A DNA stretch of 47,248 nucleotides from Caloramator fervidus (GTDB taxonomy: Bacteria > Bacillota > Clostridia > Clostridiales > Caloramatoraceae): assembly GCF_900108045.1 (NCBI RefSeq), contig NZ_FNUK01000017.1, positions 1-47,248 of the forward strand, read 5' to 3'. The notes beneath the pieces are model-generated. The model did not search any database. It worked only from the letters and a program-made list of their open reading frames with translations, and was not told where the DNA came from. Positions 35,934 through 44,885 of this stretch are shown in pieces (within the stretch, counting starts at the first letter, position 1; the number at the start of each line of letters is the position of its first letter). A program made the translations under genes and the position numbers.

Positions 35934-37277
35934 TTATCGGTGTAAAAATCTTGTTAAAAATCCTGTATCATAAGTTCCTTCAATAAACTCTTTTTGGTTT
36001 AAAAGTTCATAATGTAAATCAATATTTGTTTTAATTCCTTCTATTACAAATTCTTCAAGAGCCCTTTTCATTCTCTCAATGGCTTCTTTTCTATCCTTTG
36101 CATAAACTATAAGTTTTGCTATCATTGAATCATAGGAAGATGGAATAGTATAACCCTGATATATACAACTATCTATTCTAACTCCTAATCCTCCAGGAAA
36201 ATGAAGAAAATCTATTTTTCCAGGAGATGGTCTAAAACCATTTTCAACATCCTCTGCATTTATCCTACACTCTATTGCATGCCCAATTATTTTTATATCT
36301 TCTTGAGAATATTCTAATTTTTCCCCTGCGGCAATCCTTATTTGTTCTTTTATCAGATCTATTCCTGTAATCATTTCCGTAACAGGATGTTCAACTTGTA
36401 TCCTAGTATTCATCTCTATAAAATAAAAACTTCCATTCTTATCAACTAAAAATTCAACCGTCCCTGCATTTTTATAATTTACTGCCTTTGCAACATCTAT
36501 TGCTACTTTACCCATCTTTTTTCTTAAATTTTCATCTAAAATAACAGAAGGAGCTTCTTCAATTATTTTTTGATTTTTTCTCTGCATGGAACAGTCTCTT
36601 TCTCCAAGATGTAAAACATTACCATAAGAATCTGCTAATATCTGAAACTCAATATGTTTTGGATTTTCAATAAACTTTTCTATATACATCGAGTCATCTC
36701 CAAAAGCATTTTTAGCTTCATTTTTAGCCATATCAAAAACTTTAAAAAGCTCATCTATATCCCTTACAATTCTAATTCCTCTTCCACCACCACCTGCAGC
36801 TGCTTTTATCATTATAGGAAATCCTATTTTATTAGCAATATCAACAGCTTCCTCTAGACTGTCAACCTTACCATCTGATCCTGGAACTACAGGAATATTA
36901 TTTTTTATCATAACTTCCCTTGCCTTGGCTTTATCTCCCATAAGCTCAATCGCTTCAGCAGACGGACCTATAAAAGTTATATTACACTCCTCACAAAGCT
37001 TTGCAAACTTACTGTTTTCTGATAAAAAACCAAAACCGGGGTGAATTGCCTCTGAACCAGTTAAAATTGCAGCACTTATAATATTTTGCATATTTAAATA
37101 ACTATCTTTAGCTCTTGCAGGACCTATACATACAGCTTCATCAGCCATTTGAACATGCAATGCTTCTTTATCTATATCCGAAAAAACAGCAACTGTTTTT
37201 ATTCCCATCTCACGGCATGCCCTTATAATCCTAACTGCAATTTCACCCCTATTGGCTATAAGAATCTTCTTAAACAT
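35934..37277 (-). CDS. accC: Biotin carboxylase subunit of acetyl-CoA carboxylase
   Basis: AccC carboxylates biotin on AccB with ATP and bicarbonate. The ATP-grasp motifs are intact: '[17 protein letters not shown]' at the start, the glycine-rich loop '[14 protein letters not shown]', and '[22 protein letters not shown]' with catalytic Glu and Arg residues. With the start at ATG 37277 (MFKKIL), seven bases after GAGGAG, it has 447 residues, as usual. It overlaps nothing and follows fabZ by four bases. Confidence 0.97.
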   Translation of the reverse strand: MFKKILIANRGEIAVRIIRACREMGIKTVAVFSDIDKEALHVQMADEAVCIGPARAKDSYLNMQNIISAAILTGSEAIHPGFGFLSENSKFAKLCEECNITFIGPSAEAIELMGDKAKAREVMIKNNIPVVPGSDGKVDSLEEAVDIANKIGFPIMIKAAAGGGGRGIRIVRDIDELFKVFDMAKNEAKNAFGDDSMYIEKFIENPKHIEFQILADSYGNVLHLGERDCSMQRKNQKIIEEAPSVILDENLRKKMGKVAIDVAKAVNYKNAGTVEFLVDKNGSFYFIEMNTRIQVEHPVTEMITGIDLIKEQIRIAAGEKLEYSQEDIKIIGHAIECRINAEDVENGFRPSPGKIDFLHFPGGLGVRIDSCIYQGYTIPSSYDSMIAKLIVYAKDRKEAIERMKRALEEFVIEGIKTNIDLHYELLNQKEFIEGTYDTGFLTRFLHR

Positions 37278-37281
37278 ACCA

Positions 37282-37713
37282 TCACTCCTCAAGTCCTATT
37301 ACAAATGAAAGTTCTGCCTCACATACCTTTTTATCCTCTACATAAGCTATAGCCTTACCAACTCCAACAGGCCCTTTTCTTTTTATTATTTCAACCTCTA
37401 ATTTCAAGACATCTCCAGGTAAAACTTTTCTTCTAAAACGTGCTTTATCTATACCTGCAAAATAAGCAATCTTTCCTTTATACTCTTCTAAAGACAAAAT
37501 AGCAAAAGCTCCAACTTGAGCTAAAGCTTCTATTATTAAAACACCCGGCATAACAGGTTTTTGTGGAAAATGTCCCTTAAAAAAAGGTTCATTAATAGTT
37601 ACACACTTTATTCCAACAGCCCTTTCCCCTGGAATAACTTCCTCTATCCTATCAATTAAAAGAAAAGGGTATCTATGAGGAATAACTTTCATTATTTCTT
37701 CTATATTAAACAT
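37282..37713 (-). CDS. fabZ: 3-hydroxyacyl-ACP dehydratase FabZ
   Basis: FabZ removes water from 3-hydroxyacyl-ACP in each elongation cycle. The 143-residue hot-dog protein carries the catalytic His in '[12 protein letters not shown]' and the Glu in '[12 protein letters not shown]'. Start ATG 37713 ([21 protein letters not shown]) follows AGGTGA and overlaps the end of accB by eight bases. The order accB-fabZ-accC-accD-accA is that of the streptococcal and clostridial operon. Confidence 0.97.
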   Translation of the reverse strand: MFNIEEIMKVIPHRYPFLLIDRIEEVIPGERAVGIKCVTINEPFFKGHFPQKPVMPGVLIIEALAQVGAFAILSLEEYKGKIAYFAGIDKARFRRKVLPGDVLKLEVEIIKRKGPVGVGKAIAYVEDKKVCEAELSFVIGLEE

Positions 37714-38143
37714 TTCTATCACCTACTTTAATCTTAAAAAGTTCTTGTCCATATTCAACCATAGTTTCATTTTCTACTAAAATTTCAACTATTTCACCAT
37801 CCACATCGCTTTGTATTTCATTCATTATCTTCATAGCTTCAATTATACAAAGGGTATCTCCTTTTTTAACCTTAGTTCCTACTTCAACAAAAGGCTTTAA
37901 ATTAGGTCCTGGAGCTCTATAAAAAGTTCCAACTAATGGTGCTTTTATAACATGTAAATTTTCAATTTTATCTTTAACTTGTAATTGTGTTTCAACTCTA
38001 GCTTCTTCGACTTTTATTTCTTTTTTGATATCTAATCCCTCTTTTTTCATTCTTATAGTTATATCATTTGAAATTATTTCAAGAAAAGTTAAACTAGAAT
38101 TGTCCACAGCCTTTATAATTTCTTGAATTCCTTTTATGTCCAA
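37706..38143 (-). CDS. accB: Biotin carboxyl carrier protein of acetyl-CoA carboxylase
   Basis: The 145-residue carrier has a charged linker followed by the biotinyl domain with the target lysine in '[12 protein letters not shown]'. The start is most likely TTG 38143 (reading M-D-I-K-G-I-Q-E-I), five bases after GGGGTGA, which gives the usual AccB N-terminus; a GTG three codons earlier lies inside the ribosome site. It overlaps fabZ. Confidence 0.95.
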   Translation of the reverse strand: MDIKGIQEIIKAVDNSSLTFLEIISNDITIRMKKEGLDIKKEIKVEEARVETQLQVKDKIENLHVIKAPLVGTFYRAPGPNLKPFVEVGTKVKKGDTLCIIEAMKIMNEIQSDVDGEIVEILVENETMVEYGQELFKIKVGDRNV

Positions 38144-38158
38144 ATATATCACCCCAAA

Positions 38159-39391
38159 CTATATCTTTTTAAAAATGATACATGCATTATGGCCTCCAAA
38201 ACCAAAACTATTAGATAAAGCATATCTTATCTCTTTATATCTTCCAACATTAGGAACATAATCAAGGTCACATTCAGGATCAGGATTTTCATATCCAATA
38301 GTTGGAGGAATAAATCCTTCCTCTATTGCTTTAACACAAATTACAGCTTCAACTGCTCCTGCAGCTCCTAAAAGATGACCAGTCATGGATTTTGTTGAAC
38401 TTACTGGAATATTTTTAGCATACTCTTTAAATACTTTTTTTATTGCCAAAGTTTCAAGTTTGTCATTAAGTGGCGTGCTTGTTCCATGAGCATTTATATA
38501 TGAAATTTCTTCTTTTTGTATTCCTGCATCTAAAATTGCCATTTCAATTGCTCTAATGGCTCCTTCGGCGTTTTCATCAGGTGCTGTCATGTGAAAAGCA
38601 TCACAAGTAAAGCCATATCCTACAATTTCAGCATATATCTTGGCACCTCTTTTTAATGCATGTTCATATTCTTCTAAGATTAAAATTCCTGCTCCTTCTC
38701 CCATAACAAATCCACTTCTATTTAAATCAAAAGGTATACTTGCTCTCTTAGGATCATTGGAACTTGTAAGAGCTGTTAAATTTGTAAATCCTGCAAGAGC
38801 AAGGGGAGTTATAGGAGCCTCTGCACCTCCTGCTATAGCTACGTCTAAATATCCCATTTGAATATACCTAAATGCCTCACCTATTGCATTTGTTCCTGAA
38901 GCACATGCTGTAACAACCGACGAACAAATCCCCTTAGCTTTAAATTTTATAGCAACATTTCCAGCAGCAAGATTTATTATAGCCATTGGAATAAACAAAG
39001 GTCCAACCCTATTAGGGCCTTTCTCAATAAGATTTTTATGTTCCTTTTCTATAGTTAAAAGCCCACCAATTCCAGAACCTATAACTACTCCAAACTTATT
39101 TTTATCTATAGTATCTAAATCCAGCTTAGAGTCTTTTATAGCTTCAATTGAAGAAGCCAATGCAAATTGACAAAACCTATCCATCCTTTTTGCTTCCTTT
39201 TTATCTACATAATCACTAGGATCAAAGTCCTTAACTTCAGCTGCAACTTTGACTTTAAAATTTTCAGTATCAAAACTTTTTATATAATCAATTCCACACT
39301 TTCCTTCTTTAATACCTTTAAAGAAGGTATTAACATCATTTCCTAAAGGCGTTATAGCACCAAGCCCTGTAATAACTACTCTTCTTTTCAT
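38159..39391 (-). CDS. fabF: 3-oxoacyl-ACP synthase II (KASII)
   Basis: FabF elongates acyl-ACP with malonyl-ACP. The Cys-His-His triad is intact: Cys in '[15 protein letters not shown]', His in '[11 protein letters not shown]' and His in '[15 protein letters not shown]'. At 410 residues it has standard length. ATG follows AAGGAGGAA, eleven bases after fabG. Confidence 0.98.
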   Translation of the reverse strand: MKRRVVITGLGAITPLGNDVNTFFKGIKEGKCGIDYIKSFDTENFKVKVAAEVKDFDPSDYVDKKEAKRMDRFCQFALASSIEAIKDSKLDLDTIDKNKFGVVIGSGIGGLLTIEKEHKNLIEKGPNRVGPLFIPMAIINLAAGNVAIKFKAKGICSSVVTACASGTNAIGEAFRYIQMGYLDVAIAGGAEAPITPLALAGFTNLTALTSSNDPKRASIPFDLNRSGFVMGEGAGILILEEYEHALKRGAKIYAEIVGYGFTCDAFHMTAPDENAEGAIRAIEMAILDAGIQKEEISYINAHGTSTPLNDKLETLAIKKVFKEYAKNIPVSSTKSMTGHLLGAAGAVEAVICVKAIEEGFIPPTIGYENPDPECDLDYVPNVGRYKEIRYALSNSFGFGGHNACIIFKKI

Positions 39392-39402
39392 AAAATTCCT
39401 CC

Positions 39403-40143
39403 TTACATTACCATGCCACCATCTACATTTATAACCTGTCCTGTAATATAGGATGCCATATCAGAAGCTAAAAATAACGCAACATTAGCAACATCCTCAC
39501 ATAATCCAAACCTTTTTAATGGTATTAGGTCTAGCATTTTTTCTTTTATTTTTTCAGGCAATTTATCAGTCATATCGGTAACTATAAACCCTGGAGCTAT
39601 AGCATTTACTGTTATGTTTTTAGAAGCTACTTCCTTTGCAACTGATTTTGTAAGCCCAATAAGCCCTGCTTTTGATGCAGCATAGTTAGCCTGACCTACA
39701 TTTCCTATAATACCTATAATCGATGATATATTAATTATCCTACCACTTTTTTGTTTTATCATAATAGGTAAACTCGCTTTTATAAGATTAAACGCTCCTT
39801 TAAGATTAACATCTAAAACCTCATCAAATTCCTCTAATTTCATCCTTAAAACAAGATTATCCCTTGTTATACCTGCATTGTTAACCAATATGTCTAACCT
39901 TCCAAATTTTTCAATACATGATTTAACCATTCTTTCTGCATCTTCAAAATTTCTTACATTACCTTCTACTAGAAGAACATCTACTCCAAAACTTTTTATA
40001 GTATTTTCAAGTTCTTTCAAATTTTCAGAATAACTTCTATAATTTATAACAACATCTGCTCCTTCTTTAGCAAATTTTAAAGCAATCTCTCTTCCTATAC
40101 CTTTTGCTGAACCTGTAATTAAAGCCACCTTTCCTTTTAACAT
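39403..40143 (-). CDS. fabG: 3-oxoacyl-ACP reductase
   Basis: FabG reduces 3-oxoacyl-ACP with NADPH. The 246-residue short-chain dehydrogenase has '[19 protein letters not shown]', '[16 protein letters not shown]', Ser in 'IINISSIIG' and the Y-x3-K pair in '[11 protein letters not shown]'. The FabG-type C-terminus '[12 protein letters not shown]' is present. Its ATG overlaps the last codons of fabD by seven bases. Confidence 0.98.
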   Translation of the reverse strand: MLKGKVALITGSAKGIGREIALKFAKEGADVVINYRSYSENLKELENTIKSFGVDVLLVEGNVRNFEDAERMVKSCIEKFGRLDILVNNAGITRDNLVLRMKLEEFDEVLDVNLKGAFNLIKASLPIMIKQKSGRIINISSIIGIIGNVGQANYAASKAGLIGLTKSVAKEVASKNITVNAIAPGFIVTDMTDKLPEKIKEKMLDLIPLKRFGLCEDVANVALFLASDMASYITGQVINVDGGMVM

Positions 40144-41069
40144 TTAATCTCCTCCAATTCTTTTATTGTTTTTTGCAAAGATGCCATATCTTCTATATTT
40201 AAAGCCTTTACGTTCTTCTCTATCTTTCTTAAAAATCCTGATAAAACTTTACCAGGTCCTAGTTCTATAAAAGTATCAACACCTAAACTAATTAACTTTT
40301 TTATACTATCCTCCCAAAAAACAGCACTCTTCATTTGGTATTTTAAAGATTCCCTTATATTTTCACTTAGAAAATCTCCTGTTTCATTTGCAATTATAGG
40401 AATTTCAGGTTTTTTAAATTCAAACTTTAAAAGCTCATTATAAAATTTTTCTGCAGCATCCTTTAAAAGCTCAGTATGGAATGCACCACTAACTGAAAGC
40501 TTTACAAATCTTCCTTTTTTTTGTTCAGTCAAAACTCTTGCTTGCTCTAAAGCATTATTATGCCCTGCTATTACAACTTGTTTTGGACAATTAAAATTTG
40601 CTATAGCTAAAAATTCTTTATCCTTTGCTTTTTCAACTATTAGCTTGACATCCTTCTCATCAAGCCCAATTATTGCAGCCATACCATAATTTCCATCTTT
40701 AAAAGCTTCTTGCATAAACTTTCCTCTTAAGTTAACAACCTTTATGGCATCTTCAAAACTTAAAACATTAGCTGCAACCAAGGCAGAATATTCGCCAAGG
40801 CTAAACCCCGCTAAATAATCAGCTTTTATTCCTAACTTTTTTGCTGTCAAAAAAGCTGCAATACTAACTGTTAGAACACAAACCTGCGTATTTTCAGTTT
40901 TATCTAATTCTTCCTTAGGTCCCATGAAACAAAGATTTGCAATATCTTTATTAGAAACTTTACTTGCAACCTCAAACAATTCTCTAACTTCTTTAAAATT
41001 GTCATATAATTCCTTTCCCATACCCACATACTGGGAGCCTTGACCAGAGAATAAAAAAGCTATTTTCAT
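40137..41069 (-). CDS. fabD: Malonyl-CoA:ACP transacylase
   Basis: FabD loads malonyl groups on ACP. The 310 residues show 'FLFSGQGSQYVGMG', the nucleophile Ser in 'GFSLGEYSAL', and the catalytic His in 'VSGAFHTELL'. Start ATG 41069 (MKIAFLFSG) follows GAGGTGATAAAA; an upstream in-frame codon at 41078 lies in the ribosome site. It follows fabK by ten bases. Confidence 0.97.
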   Translation of the reverse strand: MKIAFLFSGQGSQYVGMGKELYDNFKEVRELFEVASKVSNKDIANLCFMGPKEELDKTENTQVCVLTVSIAAFLTAKKLGIKADYLAGFSLGEYSALVAANVLSFEDAIKVVNLRGKFMQEAFKDGNYGMAAIIGLDEKDVKLIVEKAKDKEFLAIANFNCPKQVVIAGHNNALEQARVLTEQKKGRFVKLSVSGAFHTELLKDAAEKFYNELLKFEFKKPEIPIIANETGDFLSENIRESLKYQMKSAVFWEDSIKKLISLGVDTFIELGPGKVLSGFLRKIEKNVKALNIEDMASLQKTIKELEEIKC

Positions 41070-41079
41070 TTTTATCACC

Positions 41080-42018
41080 TCAAACTTTTTTCAAAAACCT
41101 TTCTATAGTTTCTTTTGCCCCTTTTATCAAATCCTCAATTATTTCTTGGCAAGTTTGTTCTTTATTTATAAGTCCTGCTATTTGTCCTGCCATTACAGAA
41201 CCCATTTCTACATCTCCTTCTACAGCCTTTTTTAAACTTCCTTTACCTATTTCCTCAAACTTTTCAATATCAACCCTTTCCTTTTCCATTTGAAGCATAA
41301 TTCTTGCAAGTTTATTATAAAGTATCCTTACAGGATGCCCCGTATATCTTCCTGTTACAACTGTATCTATATCCTTTGCTTTTAAAATCATATCCTTGTA
41401 GTTTTGATGAATTTTACATTCCTTTGCAACTAAAAACCTAGTTCCTAGTTGAACTCCTTCTGCTCCTAACATAAAAGCTGCAGCAACACCACGTCCATCT
41501 CCAATTCCTCCTGCAGCAATAACCGGAATACTTACTGCATCAACAACTTGCGGAACAAGGGCCATAGTTGTAAGCTCTCCAACATGTCCTCCAGATTCTC
41601 CACCTTCTGCTATAACCGCATCAGCTCCATATTTTTCGACTCTTCTTGCAAGGGCAACAGAAGGAACAACAGGAATAACTTTTATTCCATTTTTCTTCCA
41701 AAGCTCTATATACTTTGATGGATTCCCAGCCCCTGTTGTTACAACACTAACTTTTTCTTCCGCAACCACTTTAGCAACCTCATCTGCATAAGGACTAAGA
41801 AGCATTATATTTACTCCAAAAGGCTTGTTTGTTAAAGTTTTTGCCTTTCTTATTTCTTCCCTTACATATTCTTTAGGTGCATTTCCTGCAGCTATAATTC
41901 CAAGACCACCAGCATTTGAGACTGCTGATGCCAAAGTAGCATCAGCAATCCAAGCCATTCCACCTTGAAATATAGGATATTTTATTCCTAGCATTTGAGT
42001 TATTCTTGTATCAAACAT
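41080..42018 (-). CDS. fabK: Enoyl-ACP reductase FabK (FMN-dependent)
   Basis: FabK performs the last reduction of the elongation cycle with FMN and NAD(P)H, and replaces FabI here. The 312-residue TIM barrel of the nitronate monooxygenase family begins 'LGIKYPIFQGGMAWIADATLASAVSNAGGLGII' and has the phosphate-binding 'IAAGGIGDGRGVAAAFMLGAEGVQLGTRF'. Position between acpP and fabD in a fab operon supports FabK over 2-nitropropane dioxygenase, the name often given by similarity. Confidence 0.95.
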   Translation of the reverse strand: MFDTRITQMLGIKYPIFQGGMAWIADATLASAVSNAGGLGIIAAGNAPKEYVREEIRKAKTLTNKPFGVNIMLLSPYADEVAKVVAEEKVSVVTTGAGNPSKYIELWKKNGIKVIPVVPSVALARRVEKYGADAVIAEGGESGGHVGELTTMALVPQVVDAVSIPVIAAGGIGDGRGVAAAFMLGAEGVQLGTRFLVAKECKIHQNYKDMILKAKDIDTVVTGRYTGHPVRILYNKLARIMLQMEKERVDIEKFEEIGKGSLKKAVEGDVEMGSVMAGQIAGLINKEQTCQEIIEDLIKGAKETIERFLKKV

Positions 42019-42022
42019 AAAA

Positions 42023-42244
42023 TCACCTACCTAAACCTTCTATGTAATCAACTACATCTTTAACCGTTTTAAAACCTTCTCCTTCAGCAATTTCAATTCC
42101 AAAAGCTTCTTCAACATTCATAACAAGCTCAACCAAGTCAAGGGAATCAAGTCCTAAGTCCTCAAAACTCGTATCAAGTTTTATGTCTTCCTTATCAATA
42201 CCCATGTTTTCCGAAATAATTTCTCTTAATTTTTCAAATACCAT
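42023..42244 (-). CDS. acpP: Acyl carrier protein
   Basis: Seventy-three residues, acidic, with the phosphopantetheine serine in 'LGLDSLDLVELVM'. The start is ATG 42244 (MVFEKLREII), four bases after GGAGAGG; nine further upstream codons are open but lie in the leader. A candidate FabT-type operator lies 31 to 44 bases upstream, in the 62-base gap to fabH. Confidence 0.97.
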   Translation of the reverse strand: MVFEKLREIISENMGIDKEDIKLDTSFEDLGLDSLDLVELVMNVEEAFGIEIAEGEGFKTVKDVVDYIEGLGR

Positions 42245-42275
42245 AAAACCTCTCCTTTCTTTGAAAACCAAATAT

Positions 42276-42288
42276 TTTGATATTAAAA
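42276..42288. promoter_or_regulatory. Candidate FabT-type operator before acpP
   Basis: TTTGATATTAAAA matches the perfect palindrome before bioY at 12 of 13 positions. It lies in the fabH-acpP gap, a position analogous to internal FabT control of fab operons. No clear internal promoter was seen. Confidence 0.45.
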
Positions 42289-42306
42289 GTTTTTGATAAA
42301 CAAAAA

Positions 42307-43275
42307 TTACATCTCAATTAACGCAGCTCCCCACGTTAAACCTCCACCAAAACCTACAAGAACTACCTTATTTCCTTTTTTAACCACTCCTCTTTTTAGT
42401 GCTTCATCTAAAGCTATAGGGATACTTGCTGCTGAGGTATTTCCATAATTTTGTATATTAATATAAAATTTATCTAACGGTAATTTAAGCTTTTTCGCTG
42501 CAAACTCAATTATTCTTATATTAGCCTGATGAGGAATAATCAAATCTATATCCTCTAATGTTAAATTAGAATTTTTTAAAACTTTTTCAATGCTACTTAC
42601 TATAACCTCTGTTGCAAATTTAAATACTTCTTTTCCATCCATATATACATAAGGTTTAGGCTGAAAAGATGAAACAAAAGGGTTATTAACTGAAACAGCA
42701 GGTATTTTTAAAAGTTTTCCTTTTGAACCATCAGAAGCTATGAAATAATTTAAAATCCCTTTTTCTTGGCTTGCTTTTAAAAATGCTGCCCCTGCACCAT
42801 CTCCAAACAAAACACAAGTATTTCTATCCTGCCAATCAACAACCTTAGTTAAAACCTCAGCCCCTACTATTAAAGCATTACTAAAAAGACCTCCTTTTAT
42901 CATAGAAGCAGCCACGGAAAGAGCATATAAAAAACCACTACAGGCAGCATTTATGTCAAAACAAGCAGCATTAACTAAATTCAATCTTTCTTGTAAAATA
43001 CATGCAACAGAGGGAGTAAAATTATCCGGAGTTACTGTTGCTACAATTACAGCTTCTACACTTTTGGGATCAATATTGGCATCATAAATAGCTCTTTTAG
43101 CAGCTTCATAAGCTAAATCTGAAGTATTTTCCCCATTTGAAATATGCCTTTTCTTTATACCTGTTCTTGTAGTTATCCATTCATCACTTGTTTGAACTAT
43201 TGAACTTAAAAACTCATTATCAAGTATCTTCTTAGGAACATAACTTCCTGTTGAAACTATTTTTACCTCTTTCAT
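42307..43275 (-). CDS. fabH: 3-oxoacyl-ACP synthase III (KASIII)
   Basis: FabH starts fatty acid synthesis by condensing acyl-CoA with malonyl-ACP. The 322 residues have the nucleophile in 'DINAACSGFLYAL', the His in 'IIPHQANIRI' and Asn in 'NYGNTSAASIP'. It lies between the MarR-type regulator and acpP. ATG follows a moderate GAGTGAG site. Confidence 0.97.
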   Translation of the reverse strand: MKEVKIVSTGSYVPKKILDNEFLSSIVQTSDEWITTRTGIKKRHISNGENTSDLAYEAAKRAIYDANIDPKSVEAVIVATVTPDNFTPSVACILQERLNLVNAACFDINAACSGFLYALSVAASMIKGGLFSNALIVGAEVLTKVVDWQDRNTCVLFGDGAGAAFLKASQEKGILNYFIASDGSKGKLLKIPAVSVNNPFVSSFQPKPYVYMDGKEVFKFATEVIVSSIEKVLKNSNLTLEDIDLIIPHQANIRIIEFAAKKLKLPLDKFYINIQNYGNTSAASIPIALDEALKRGVVKKGNKVVLVGFGGGLTWGAALIEM

Positions 43276-43280
43276 TTATC

Positions 43281-43739
43281 TCACTCTTTTCTAATTAAAT
43301 TATATTTTTTTCTAAAAAACTCTTTTAACTTTTCTAACGAATTAATAAGAATTTTTTCTTCCTCTTCAGAAAGCCCTTCTATAATACTTCGTATCATTTC
43401 ATGATGAAATCTTTCATGAATTTTAAAAACAAGCTCACCTTTTTTAGTAAGTCTTACTAAAACCACCCTTCTATCAACCTCTGATCTAAATCTTTCTACA
43501 TAGCCTTTTTTTACTAATTTATCCACCATTATAGTTAAAGTTCCCATTGTAACCTTTAAATCTTGCGCAACTTCTCCCATAGTTCTTTCGTTACCTTTTC
43601 CTATTGCCTCTATTGCATGAACTTCTGTAATAGAAACATCAGATAAATCGCTATTTTTTAAAGCATTTTGTTCGATTAAAAGAATGTCATTAAATATATC
43701 TACAAGAAGCTGATTTAAAACCATGTAGGTTTTATTCAT
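43281..43739 (-). CDS. MarR-family regulator, FabT-like
   Basis: A 152-residue winged-helix protein of the MarR family: recognition helix region 'GEVAQDLKVTMGTLTIMVDKLVKKGYVERFRSEVDRRVVLVRLT' and flanking dimerisation helices. It is encoded directly before fabH in the same gene order in which FabT regulates the streptococcal fab operon. That regulator represses fab genes with acyl-ACP as corepressor. The same role is inferred here, with the bioY and acpP palindromes as likely targets. ATG follows GAGGTGG, nine bases after bioY. Confidence 0.9.
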   Translation of the reverse strand: MNKTYMVLNQLLVDIFNDILLIEQNALKNSDLSDVSITEVHAIEAIGKGNERTMGEVAQDLKVTMGTLTIMVDKLVKKGYVERFRSEVDRRVVLVRLTKKGELVFKIHERFHHEMIRSIIEGLSEEEEKILINSLEKLKEFFRKKYNLIRKE

Positions 43740-43748
43740 TATACCACC

Positions 43749-44261
43749 TCAAAATCTTATTCTTTTGTCTAACTCTAAAGATATAAAATATGCCGCTACT
43801 GCTTTTATTATATCAGGAATTATAAATGGAACCATACCTATTTTAATGGATTTTATAAAATCCATACCAGTTACATACTTTAAATAACAAACACCAAAGG
43901 CATATACTATAAAAACACTTAAAAGTAAAACAAGGAATCTAATAACCTCACTTTTTATTTTTGTTAAATATCCCAAAATAAATGCAACTATAGGAAAAGA
44001 AACTAAATATCCTCCTGTAGGTCCTATTAAAACACTAATTCCTCCTTTTCCTCCAGCAAAAACAGGAAGACCTATGCTTCCCAACAATAAATAACCTAAA
44101 ACAGCTAAACTTCCATCATACGGCCCTAATAATATGCCTATTAAAAATATACCAAAGGTTTGTAAAGTTATAGGAACTGTCCCTATTGGAATAGAAAACA
44201 AGGATAAAATACATAAAATAGATACAAATAAACTAATTTTAACTAATCTCTTTGTTGTCAA
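43749..44261 (-). CDS. bioY: Biotin transporter BioY (ECF S component)
   Basis: BioY is the biotin-binding membrane subunit of an energy-coupling-factor transporter. The 170-171 residues form about six hydrophobic helices and contain 'IPIGTVPITLQTFGIFLIGILLGPYDGSLAVLGYLLLGSIGLPVFAGGKGG' and 'GPTGGYLVSFPIVAFILGYL', the BioY signature. I take TTG 44261 as start because GGGAGGG lies six bases upstream; the frame continues to 44291 in the leader. The ATPase and EcfT genes are not nearby. It leads the fab-acc operon. Confidence 0.94.
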   Translation of the reverse strand: MTTKRLVKISLFVSILCILSLFSIPIGTVPITLQTFGIFLIGILLGPYDGSLAVLGYLLLGSIGLPVFAGGKGGISVLIGPTGGYLVSFPIVAFILGYLTKIKSEVIRFLVLLLSVFIVYAFGVCYLKYVTGMDFIKSIKIGMVPFIIPDIIKAVAAYFISLELDKRIRF

Positions 44262-44279
44262 TAAAGTCCCTCCCATTGT

Positions 44280-44292
44280 TTTGATATTCAAA
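44280..44292. promoter_or_regulatory. Candidate FabT-type operator before bioY
   Basis: The perfect 13-base palindrome TTTGATATTCAAA lies between the predicted transcription start and the bioY ribosome site. It fits the TTTGA-n3-TCAAA form reported for FabT-type regulators and recurs before acpP. Confidence 0.6.
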
Positions 44293-44312
44293 TATTTTTA
44301 TTTTCAAAATAT

Positions 44313-44341
44313 ATTTTATTATAAAATTTACTTAAAGTCAA
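44313..44341 (-). promoter_or_regulatory. Promoter of the bioY-fab-acc-birA operon
   Basis: Minus-strand TTGACT (44341-44336), a 17-base spacer and TAAAAT (44318-44313). It is the only good promoter upstream of bioY and would give a transcript of about 10.8 kb reaching the birA terminator. Confidence 0.75.
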
Positions 44342-44458
44342 TAAAAAATAGGGATCAATAGTTGATATTTTCAAAGCTATCCTAGCTTTTAAATCATAAA
44401 TACCTAAAACATCAAAATGTTTTATTCTATAAAACGGATCTAAAGCACTATTTGTAAC

Positions 44459-44665
44459 GGAATTAAAATAGCTTTAGGCTCTGTAAGCAAAAATGCCATG
44501 ATTATTTTAGAAAATACTAGATTAAAAGAATATTTCGATGTTATTATAGATGGAAACAAAGTAACAAAAGCTAAACCTGATCCTGAAGTATTTTTAAAAG
44601 CGGCAAAGGAATTAAATTTAAAACCTGAAGAATGCTTAGTTTTTAAAATGGATTTAAAAATATAG
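44459..44665 (+). pseudogene. Remnant of beta-phosphoglucomutase
   Basis: Translation gives 68 residues that match the middle of beta-phosphoglucomutase (HAD family): 'KIALGSVSKNAMIILEN', 'YFDVIIDGNKVTKAKPDPEVFL', 'KAAKELNLKPEECLVF'. Similarity stops there and the frame ends ten bases-worth of unrelated codons later at TAG. The N-terminal DxDG nucleophile motif and cap domain, and the C-terminal DDxxxG/D motif, are absent, and no start codon or ribosome site precedes it. The stretch from 44292 to 44458 shows only the bioY promoter and no gene. This is a decayed gene fragment covering roughly residues 105-170 of a 215-residue enzyme. Confidence 0.85.
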
Positions 44666-44680
44666 ACATATCTATATTGA

Positions 44681-44701
44681 AGGCCCTTTAATTAAGGGCC
44701 T
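44681..44701. terminator. Palindromic hairpin after the pgmB remnant
   Basis: A perfect 21-base palindrome with GGCCC/GGGCC ends (one central base unpaired). It may be the old terminator of the lost gene. The hexamers TTGAAG and TAGTAT flank it at an 18-base distance, so part of it could also serve as the promoter region for the small genes that follow. Confidence 0.5.
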
Positions 44702-44762
44702 AGTATATTTTATTAAAAAAATAAAAAAATAAATATTAGAAACTTTAATTGGAGGTGAACTT

Positions 44763-44873
44763 ATGAATTTAAGACCTACTATAGGTTGGGGATTATGGCT
44801 TTTGATTCATATAATTGCTATTCCAATTTTATTTTATATAGGAAATAGCTTAGCTAAAAAAGAGGTTAAATAA
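44763..44873 (+). CDS. Tiny membrane protein 1 of a tandem pair
   Basis: Thirty-six residues with one strongly hydrophobic helix (about 8-27) and a basic tail. GGAGGTG precedes the ATG by six bases, a clear translation signal. It shares with its neighbour the pattern I-G-W-x2-W-x3-H-x-I-A-I-P-x3-Y-I-G, which includes an invariant Trp pair and a His inside the membrane segment. I do not know the family. Two adjacent copies with conserved residues argue that it is a real gene. Confidence 0.75.
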   Translation: MNLRPTIGWGLWLLIHIIAIPILFYIGNSLAKKEVK

Positions 44874-44885
44874 GGAGGTTTAAAA

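Noticed and set aside
41080-42018. Nitronate monooxygenase / 2-nitropropane dioxygenase
   Set aside because: The fold is shared, but the position between acpP and fabD in a complete fab operon without fabI makes FabK the better name.
44321-44470. Minus-strand open stretch of about 50 codons upstream of bioY
   Set aside because: It has no start codon with a ribosome site, contains the bioY promoter, and its translation resembles no family I recognise.
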